This document shows positions 27,500 through 33,791 of a stretch of DNA of 64,000 nt, piece by piece. Source of the DNA: Azospirillum oryzae (lineage in GTDB: Bacteria > Pseudomonadota > Alphaproteobacteria > Azospirillales > Azospirillaceae); the NCBI RefSeq assembly GCF_008364795.1, contig NZ_VTTM01000001.1:496001-560000 (forward strand), in the 5' to 3' direction. The translations under genes were made by a program, and so were the position numbers. The notes below the pieces were generated by a model. It saw nothing but the letters and a program-made list of their open reading frames with translations, did not search any database and was not told where the DNA came from. Every line of letters starts with the position of its first letter. Position 1 is the first letter of the stretch.

Positions 27500-28219
27500 T
27501 CAGGCTCCATCCCGCGGCGGGGCGACGGCGTAGCTGCTGAGATCCTCCTTGCGGCGCTCGTCCGACGGCAGGCGACCCTTGACCAGGAAGCTGATGTTCT
27601 CCGCCACGTTGGTGGCGTGGTCACCGATGCGCTCGATCGACTTGGCGGCGAACAGCAGATGGGTGCAGCCGGTGATCTGCGCCGGCGTCTCCATCATGTA
27701 GGTCAGGAATTCACGGAACAGAGCGGTGTAGGCGGCATCGACCTCCCCGTCGCAATCGCGGACGGATGCGGCGAGGTCGGCGTCCTGTTCGGTGTAGGCG
27801 CGGCGCATGTCGCCGATCATCGCCTGCACCATCCGGCCCATGCGGACCAGCGAGGCCACCGGCGGCGCCACCGGCAGGGTGGCCAGCGTGACCGCCCGCT
27901 TGGCGACCGATCCGGCGAAGTCGCCCATGCGCTCCAGGTTCGAGGCGATCTTCAGCGCTGCGACGATCTCGCGCAGGTCCTTCGCCATCGGCTGGCGCAG
28001 GGCCAGCAGGCGGACGGTCATCGCCTCCACCTCCATCTCCAGCCGGTCGATCTCGGCGTCGCCCTTCAGCACCTCGCCCGCGATCTCGGCGTCGGGACCG
28101 GCCAGCGAATCGAGCGCCAGCCCGACCTGGCGCTCCACCAGTTCGCCCATCCGGTCGATGGCGCTGCGCAGGGCCGCCAGTTCTGTATCGAAAGCCGCAA
28201 GCGTGTGTCCACCCGACAT
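27500..28219 (-). CDS. phoU: PhoU phosphate-signalling regulator
   Basis: 239 residues, two copies of the PhoU three-helix domain. The metal-binding signatures are present twice: ALKIASNLERMGDFAGSVAK and LFAAKSIERIGDHATNVAEN (E..RxGD pattern). It starts MSGGHTLAAFDTELAALRSA with GGGGAG ~9 nt upstream. PhoU normally links the Pst transporter to the PhoR/PhoB system and represses the Pho regulon when phosphate is plentiful. Here it stands alone with no pst or phoB beside it; the neighbours are trpL downstream and a divergent pentapeptide-repeat gene. Confidence 0.93.
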   Translation of the reverse strand: MSGGHTLAAFDTELAALRSAIDRMGELVERQVGLALDSLAGPDAEIAGEVLKGDAEIDRLEMEVEAMTVRLLALRQPMAKDLREIVAALKIASNLERMGDFAGSVAKRAVTLATLPVAPPVASLVRMGRMVQAMIGDMRRAYTEQDADLAASVRDCDGEVDAAYTALFREFLTYMMETPAQITGCTHLLFAAKSIERIGDHATNVAENISFLVKGRLPSDERRKEDLSSYAVAPPRDGA

Positions 28220-28407
28220 GATCCCCAACTCCCCTATATGACTGGGCTGTTGCAGGCGGTACTGCGCCCGGTGCCCCGCAGATGGGGCCCGGTGCCGCCC
28301 GCGCCAAGCCGCCTCTGCACTGGAGGCGACTTTAACCTTTGGCATAGATTATTTCCGGACACTGGTCTATCGATGGACCACGCAACCATGCAGACCGGGC
28401 AGGACCG

Positions 28408-29721
28408 ATGACACCGCACGAGTTGGTTGCCGTGCTGGAAAAGCACGAGCGCTGGCTGAAGAACAAGTCGGGCGGTTCGCGCGCCAACCTGACCATGGCG
28501 AACATGGAAGGCTCGAACCTGTCCGGGGTGAACCTGGCGCAGGGCAAGCTGTCCGGCGCCAACCTGTCCCATTGCGACCTGTCCAACGCCAATCTCAGCA
28601 CCGCCGACCTGTTCGCCGCCCATCTGACGAAGGCGGATCTGTCCGGCTGCAACCTGTACCGCGCCGATTTGCGCGGCGCCCACATGCGCGGCGCCAAGCT
28701 GAAACGCGCCATCCTGCGCGAAGCCGACCTGCGCGGCGGCGCCCTGCTGTATGGCGGACAGGGCGGCAAGAGCGGCAAGGGGCTGGACTTCGTCCGGTCC
28801 GACCTGTCGGGAACCGATTTCGACGACGCATCGCTGACCAACGCCAACCTGTCGGGCGCCGACCTGACCGACGTGTCGATGAACGGGGCGGATTGCGAGG
28901 GCGCGCTGCTGACCGGCGCCACGCTGATGCGCGCCAGCATGAAGAGCTGCAATCTCGCCCGCGCCGACCTGCGCGGCAGCAACCTGTCCGGCGTGAACCT
29001 GCAGGGCGCGGTGCTGCGCGACGCGAACCTGACCGGCGCGATGCTGGCCGGCGCCAACCTGCGCAACGCCGATCTGCAGGGCGCCAAGCTGGAGGGTGCC
29101 GATCTGGCCGGGGCCGACACCACCGGCGCCAATCTGGCCCGGTCGGCGGATAATTTCTCCGTCCAGATCCAGCAGGCCCTGCACAGCCATTACACCTGGA
29201 TCAACACCAACGGCACCATGGGGGCGCGGGCCGACCTGACCGGCACCGACCTCAGCCACATCGACCTGACGGGCGTGAACCTGTCGGGCGCCAACCTGAA
29301 GCGGGCCAACCTCAGCGGCGCCAAGATGCGCGAGGCGCTGCTGATCATGTGCGACATCTCCGAAGCGGTGCTGGCCGACGCCGACTTCAGCGCGGCGATC
29401 CTGGACGGCGCCAATCTGCGCGGCGCCAACATGGACGGGATCCGGCTGGACGGAGCGGGAGTCGGCTGGGTCGACATCAAGGGACCGGACGGCCAGCCGA
29501 CCGGACGACTTTGGGCAGCGAACCTGACCGGAGCGCGGCTGACCGGCAGTTCCTGCGTCCGCACCAACCTGCGCGGGGCCAACCTGTCGGACTGCGACTT
29601 CAGCAATGCCAACCTGACCGGGGCGATCCTGAGCGACGCCAACATCCGCGACGCGAAGTTCTCCGGCGCCAACCTGACCGGCGCCAGCCTGCCGCCGCCG
29701 CCGGATCCGGATGACGATTGA
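28408..29721 (+). CDS. Pentapeptide-repeat protein
   Basis: 437 residues, nearly all A(D/N)LXX repeats that fold as a right-handed quadrilateral beta-helix. A helical cap (MTPHELVAVLEKHERWLKNK) precedes a first solenoid (~28-245). A 40-residue non-repeat linker with HSHYTWINTNGTMGARADL follows, then a second solenoid (~260-430) and an acidic end (PPPPDPDDD). No signal peptide or membrane segment, so cytosolic. Quinolone-resistance pentapeptide proteins (Qnr/MfpA) mimic DNA and bind gyrase but are ~200 residues; this one is twice that and no role is claimed. Divergent from phoU. Confidence 0.88.
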   Translation: MTPHELVAVLEKHERWLKNKSGGSRANLTMANMEGSNLSGVNLAQGKLSGANLSHCDLSNANLSTADLFAAHLTKADLSGCNLYRADLRGAHMRGAKLKRAILREADLRGGALLYGGQGGKSGKGLDFVRSDLSGTDFDDASLTNANLSGADLTDVSMNGADCEGALLTGATLMRASMKSCNLARADLRGSNLSGVNLQGAVLRDANLTGAMLAGANLRNADLQGAKLEGADLAGADTTGANLARSADNFSVQIQQALHSHYTWINTNGTMGARADLTGTDLSHIDLTGVNLSGANLKRANLSGAKMREALLIMCDISEAVLADADFSAAILDGANLRGANMDGIRLDGAGVGWVDIKGPDGQPTGRLWAANLTGARLTGSSCVRTNLRGANLSDCDFSNANLTGAILSDANIRDAKFSGANLTGASLPPPPDPDDD

Positions 29722-29730
29722 TCCGACGGC

Positions 29731-29775
29731 ATGTGATCTGGCGGCATGTGATCTGGCGGCGTGTGATCTGGACGG
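29731..29775. repeat. Three tandem copies of a 15-bp repeat
   Basis: Unit ATGTGATCTGGCGGC occurs twice perfectly (29731-29745, 29746-29760) and a third time with two changes (29761-29775). The array is flanked by near-identical GACGATTGATCC/GGCGATTGATCC segments. It sits between the convergent ends of the pentapeptide and MarR genes, 9 nt after the first stop. Length 15 keeps any reading frame, so replication slippage at a former coding end is possible. Confidence 0.8.
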
Positions 29776-29820
29776 CGATTGATCCGCCGAAGCGGCGACG
29801 GCTGTCTGCCGCCGCCGGCC

Positions 29821-30336
29821 CTACCCTTCCTCGCTCTCGCGGGCGGCCGCGCAGGCGGCATTCAGGTTGGCACCGACGCGGCGCAGCACGTCCAGCGTCA
29901 CGTCCAGTTCCTCCGGCGCGATGCCGTCGATGGCGATCTGGGCGATCTCGGACGCGCTGGGCATCATCGTCTCGCGCAGCGCCCGGCCCTTGTCCGTCAG
30001 GAAGACGTTCATCTTGCGGCGGTCGTGGCTGTTGCGGACACGCTGGACGAGCCCCTGCGCCTCCATCACGTTGACCGCGGTGACGGTGGTTGGCTCCATC
30101 ATGCCGACGCGGTGGCTCAACTCCCGCTGGGTCAGGCCGTCCTCCTCCCACAAGGCGCGCAGGAAGAACCATTGCCCCATGCTGACCCCCGACCGCGCGA
30201 TGCGCGTCTGCAGGGCGCGGGCGAAAGCGCGATTCACTTCCCGGACGACGAACGATAAAGCACCATCGGCCGAACCGGCCGCGTCCTCCGACTCGCCGGG
30301 GCGTTCAGGCCCCCACCCCTTGACAGACGCCTCCAT
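29821..30336 (-). CDS. MarR-family transcriptional regulator
   Basis: 171 residues. Winged-helix MarR fold: SGVSMGQWFFLRALWEEDGL, TQRELSHRVGMMEPTTVTAV (recognition helix), QGLVQRVRNSHDRRKMNVFL (wing with the conserved DxRxxx basic tip) and a C-terminal dimerisation helix. The start at 30336 leaves a ~25-residue acidic extension and has GAGAG ~9 nt upstream; a longer frame reaches 30504. A long gap upstream contains a candidate operator. It is divergent from aguB, so control of that gene or of itself is the simple guess. Confidence 0.88.
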   Translation of the reverse strand: MEASVKGWGPERPGESEDAAGSADGALSFVVREVNRAFARALQTRIARSGVSMGQWFFLRALWEEDGLTQRELSHRVGMMEPTTVTAVNVMEAQGLVQRVRNSHDRRKMNVFLTDKGRALRETMMPSASEIAQIAIDGIAPEELDVTLDVLRRVGANLNAACAAARESEEG

Positions 30337-30872
30337 ACCGACAATCTCTCTGCCGTCGTTCCCGTGGCCGCAACCATCCACGCCGACCGGCCCCGACCGC
30401 CGGGCAGTCACCTGTCGAGGCGACGCTGCGGCATCGTGTCCGTCGGGTCCATGCCAGTCTGGTAACACCACCTTGACACGAGCGGGCATGGCTGCGTCAT
30501 CCAATCATAACGTGTTGTGTGCAAAGCGCAAATCAATTGCGCGCCCCGTGACCGCCGACATGCAATGATATGTCACCCCGGAGGCGCCAAATCGCCGTAA
30601 GCGTAAACAGAACCTCCAGCCCGACTCTTCGCATGGCCGCCTTGTGTCACGCCCATCTTTTTGGCGCCGTGGACAGGCACCATATCCGCATATGATGATC
30701 GACATGATGATTGCCGATTGGATCGGTTTTATTTGACAGTTCGTGCAGCACGGACCCGGCAATGTGAATATTTCGCTAAATTGTTGATAAATCCCTTCCA
30801 ACTGCTTGTATTCGCCGCGACCTTTGGTCACACACCTCTCGACCCGTCTTCCACAGGAGCCCCGAACCCGCA
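30337..30872. other. Long AT-rich divergent control region (marR / aguB)
   Basis: 536 nt without a convincing gene. The stretch 30505-30800 is markedly AT-rich compared with the rest of the window. It contains the dyad at 30526-30542, a TTGACA hexamer near 30736 with no good partner -10, and several ATGATGAT-like runs near 30690-30715. A 122-codon minus-strand frame crosses it, but its cysteine-rich composition and lack of third-position bias argue against coding. Confidence 0.5.
30526..30542. promoter_or_regulatory. Candidate MarR-type operator
   Basis: Perfect inverted repeat GCGCAA-ATCAA-TTGCGC, 17 nt overall, the usual size for a MarR dimer site, and preceded by a related half TGCAAA. 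It lies about 190 nt before the marR start and 330 nt before aguB. Regulator assignment is inference from proximity. Confidence 0.35.
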
Positions 30873-31781
30873 ATGACCGCTTCGACGACCGTTCCCTCGT
30901 CCCGTACCGTCACCGTCGCCGCCACCCAGATGGCCTGCAGCTGGGACCGTGCCGCCAACGTCGACGGCGTCGAATCGCTGATTCGCGAGGCCGCCGCCAA
31001 GGGCGCGCAGATCATCCTGCCGCAGGAGCTGTTCGAGACCCCCTATTTCTGCAAGGACCAGAAGCAGTCGCTGTTCGAACTGGCCGCTCCCGCCGAGGGG
31101 CATCCGGTGATCGAACGGATGCAGGCGCTGGCCCGCGAGTTGTCGGTGGTGATTCCCGTCAGCTTCTTCGAGAAGGCGCGCAACGCCTATTACAACTCGA
31201 TGGCCATGGTCGATGCCGACGGCAGCCTGCTGGGCGTCTACCGCAAGTCCCACATCCCCGACGGCCCCGGCTATCAGGAGAAGTTCTATTTCAGCCCCGG
31301 CGACACCGGCATCCAGGTGTTCAAGACCCGCTACGCCACCGTCGGCTGCGCCATCTGCTGGGACCAGTGGTTCCCGGAGACCGCCCGCGTCATGGCGCTG
31401 AAGGGGGCGGAGGTTCTGCTCTATCCCACCGCCATCGGGTCGGAGCCGCAGGATTCCACCATCGACAGCCAGGGTCATTGGACGCGGGTGATGCAGGGCC
31501 ATGCCGGCGCCAACCTGATGCCATTGGTCGCCTCCAACCGCGTCGGGGTGGAGCAGGGGGAAAGCTGCGCGCTGACCTTCTACGGCTCGTCCTTCATCGC
31601 CGGGCCGCAGGGGGAGATCGTGGCGCAGGCCGACCGTGAGAGCCGGACGGTGCTGACCGCGACCTTCGACCTTGACCGGATCGCGGCACAGCGCGCCTCC
31701 TGGGGCCTCTTCCGCGACCGCCGTCCCGAGCTGTACGGCGCCCTGCTGACGCTAGACGGCGAGACGACTCCGCGTCGCTGA
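30873..31781 (+). CDS. aguB: N-carbamoylputrescine amidase
   Basis: 302 residues of the nitrilase superfamily with a complete Glu-Lys-Cys triad: Glu52 (LPQELFETPYF), Lys125 (YRKSHIPDGPGY) and Cys162 (GCAICWDQWFPE). The QMACSWDRAANV opening and the HIPDGPGYQEKFYFSPGDTG block are specific to AguB. It hydrolyses N-carbamoylputrescine to putrescine, CO2 and ammonia, the last step from arginine via agmatine. No agmatine deiminase (aguA) is beside it in the window. An acetylpolyamine-deacetylase-like gene lies ~0.8 kb downstream. Confidence 0.94.
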   Translation: MTASTTVPSSRTVTVAATQMACSWDRAANVDGVESLIREAAAKGAQIILPQELFETPYFCKDQKQSLFELAAPAEGHPVIERMQALARELSVVIPVSFFEKARNAYYNSMAMVDADGSLLGVYRKSHIPDGPGYQEKFYFSPGDTGIQVFKTRYATVGCAICWDQWFPETARVMALKGAEVLLYPTAIGSEPQDSTIDSQGHWTRVMQGHAGANLMPLVASNRVGVEQGESCALTFYGSSFIAGPQGEIVAQADRESRTVLTATFDLDRIAAQRASWGLFRDRRPELYGALLTLDGETTPRR

Positions 31782-31834
31782 TCGGATCGGGAGGGGGAAT
31801 CTGGAACGGCGGCCGGTGCCGACGCCGCGCGGCG

Positions 31835-32419
31835 TCAGACCGTCAGCCCCCTCCCCGCTCCGGCGGAATTGCCCAGGGCCTGCGCCGCGCCATAGGCGGC
31901 AGCCGCCCGTCCGGAGGCGGTGTCCCCACCTTGTCGGCGCTGTTCCGACTGGGCCTGCAGCTTCGCGGCGTCCGCCTGGGCCGCGACGCGCAAATCCTGC
32001 GGTGACGGGTCGGCCGGGGCAAGGGCCGCGGCCTTCACCTGCTCCATCTTGGCGACGGTGGCGGCCGGCTCCGATTCGGGGCTGACGTCGATCGGCACCT
32101 CGCCGGCGGTGGCGTAGTTCTTGCCGTCCGGCCCGCGGGTGAAGGTGAAGGAGGAGCCGCCGGCCTGGGCGCCGCCGGCCGCCTGATGCGCCGCCTCGTG
32201 CTGGCGGACGCTGGTGTCGGCCTGCTTGAGCTTCTGGACCTGCTGCTGCGCCGCGTCGGACAGGGTGACGGTGTCGGTGGAGCCGCCGCCCTGGCCCTTT
32301 CCTTCGGCAATGCCCTTCCCGCCGCCCGACGCGTCCTTTCCATCCCGCCGCAGCGGCTGGCTGCGTGGGGCGGCATAGGTCCCGATGGACGGGCTGGTGA
32401 TGGACAGGTCGGCAGCCAC
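31835..32419 (-). CDS. Putative metalloprotease of the CJM1_0395 / SprA-related family
   Basis: ~194 residues. A Gly/Ala-rich N-terminus precedes the conserved core [20 protein letters not shown], in which HEAAH is an HExxH-type zinc motif, followed by [20 protein letters not shown] and [13 protein letters not shown], the hallmarks of the family. The rest is an Ala/Gln-rich helix and low-complexity tail. No signal peptide. GTG 32419 was chosen because GGGTGAGGG lies just upstream; TTG 32434 is an alternative. Catalytic activity of the family is not established as far as I know. Confidence 0.75.
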   Translation of the reverse strand: MAADLSITSPSIGTYAAPRSQPLRRDGKDASGGGKGIAEGKGQGGGSTDTVTLSDAAQQQVQKLKQADTSVRQHEAAHQAAGGAQAGGSSFTFTRGPDGKNYATAGEVPIDVSPESEPAATVAKMEQVKAAALAPADPSPQDLRVAAQADAAKLQAQSEQRRQGGDTASGRAAAAYGAAQALGNSAGAGRGLTV

Positions 32420-32435
32420 CGCCCTCACCCTCAAG

Positions 32436-32476
32436 AAAAAAGGCCGAACTTCCCTTCAATTTAGGACGATTCGGCC
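32436..32476 (-). terminator. Probable terminator after the HDAC-like gene
   Basis: On the minus strand GGCCGAA (32476-32470) pairs with TTCGGCC (32448-32442) across a 21-nt loop and is followed by TTTTTT. A GCACCG/CGGTGC hairpin with a GCAA loop lies immediately upstream (32477-32492). It separates the HDAC-like gene from the metalloprotease gene. Confidence 0.55.
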
Positions 32477-32535
32477 GCACCGGCAACGGTGCGACCGCCG
32501 TTGCGCCGCGATTGCCACCCCCGACCCCGCTCTAT

Positions 32536-33570
32536 TCAGCCCTGCTCGAAACCGGTCAGGACGTTGGCGACATTCACGCCGAGGTCGTCGACGGCATAGC
32601 CGCCCTCCATCACGAACAGGGTCGGCAGGCCGATGGCGGCGATTCCCGCCCCCATGCGCAGGAAATCCTCCGACAACAGCCGGAAGCGGGAGATCGGGTC
32701 GCCGCCATAGGTGTCCGCCCCCAGCGACAGCACCAGCGCGTCGGCACCGAATGCGCGGATGCGCGCCGCCGCGGCAGCCAGCGCCTGAGCATAGCGGTCC
32801 CAATCGGTCCCCCAGGGCAGCGTCAGGTTCAGGTTCGCTCCCTCCCCCGCCCCGGCTCCGGTCTCGTCGGCATGGCCGCAGAAATAGGGGAATTCGTCCG
32901 CCGGATCGGCATGGATCGACACGAACAGCACGTCGCCGCGCTCCCAGAAAATCTCCTGCGTGCCGTTGCCGTGGTGATAGTCGACGTCCAGCACCGCCAC
33001 CCGGGCGGCCCCGCCGTCCCGCAGCGACTGCGCCGCAATCGCAGCGTTGTTCAGGAAGCAATAGCCGCCGTAGAAGGCATGGCCGGCATGGTGTCCGGGC
33101 GGACGGCACAGGGCGAAGGCGCTGCGCTCGCCGGCCCTCAGGCGGTCGGCGCCGGTCAGCGCGCTGTCGGCGGCGGCGGTGGCGGCCCTCCAGGTGCCGG
33201 CGGTGATCGGCGTCCCGGCATCGAAGGAATAGAAGCCGAGTCGCCCGTCGATGGAGCGCGGCACCCGGCGCCGCGACATGCCCGGCGCCACCCAGTTCAG
33301 CGGCAGCGCGTCGATGTCGGCGCCATGTTCCTCCACCCAGTCGTCCCAGGCGGTCCGCAGGAAGGTGAGATAGCCGGCGTCATGCACGCGTTCCAGCGGC
33401 CCGATGCCGTGACGGGTGGGTTCCACGATCGGGCCCAGTTCCACCGCCTCGATCCGCGCCCGGACGATATCGGCACGGGCAGGCTTCTCGTAGCAGGGGA
33501 CGAGCTGGCCGTCGTTTAGTTCGGACCGGCCGGCCTGCAGCCGATGCTCTTCGCTGTGAATGACGATCAC
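32536..33570 (-). CDS. Histone-deacetylase-family protein, acetylpolyamine amidohydrolase-like
   Basis: ~344 residues. Zinc-dependent deacetylase fold with CRPPGHHAGHAFYGGYCFLNN (tandem His), VLDVDYHHGNGTQEIF, SIHADPADEFPYF and MEGGYAVDDLGVNV. The YHHGNGTQEIF and HADPADEFPYF forms are those of bacterial acetylpolyamine amidohydrolases (AphA), which deacetylate N-acetylputrescine and related compounds. The GTG at 33570 begins the conserved IVIHSEEHRLQAGRSEL and has AAGGAAA ~9 nt upstream; the longer frame to 33732 reads as junk. Proximity to aguB supports a polyamine role. Confidence 0.88.
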   Translation of the reverse strand: MIVIHSEEHRLQAGRSELNDGQLVPCYEKPARADIVRARIEAVELGPIVEPTRHGIGPLERVHDAGYLTFLRTAWDDWVEEHGADIDALPLNWVAPGMSRRRVPRSIDGRLGFYSFDAGTPITAGTWRAATAAADSALTGADRLRAGERSAFALCRPPGHHAGHAFYGGYCFLNNAAIAAQSLRDGGAARVAVLDVDYHHGNGTQEIFWERGDVLFVSIHADPADEFPYFCGHADETGAGAGEGANLNLTLPWGTDWDRYAQALAAAAARIRAFGADALVLSLGADTYGGDPISRFRLLSEDFLRMGAGIAAIGLPTLFVMEGGYAVDDLGVNVANVLTGFEQG

Positions 33571-33791
33571 GCCACTGGTTTCCTTGACTGTTCCACGACT
33601 GTTCCGCTGCCAGGAGCCGTCCGGGCCGGCACATGTCCGGTCCATCATAGCCCTGCCGAAGCGACGGCGGATGATGCCCTTTTGCATGGCGACCCGGATG
33701 CGGACCATTGCCTTTCGGCCGAATACACACAATAGTGTTCATTACCTATCGCTCGCGCTGTGCGAGTGGTGGATTGGGCTATTGGACATCG

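Noticed and set aside
30505..30873. 122-codon minus-strand frame in the AT-rich gap
   Set aside because: Cysteine- and arginine-rich translation, no ribosome site, codon positions not biased as in neighbouring genes.
31821..31836. 16-bp perfect palindrome GACGCCGCGCGGCGTC as terminator or operator
   Set aside because: No loop and no T-run; it overlaps the metalloprotease gene end and such GC palindromes are expected by chance at this composition.
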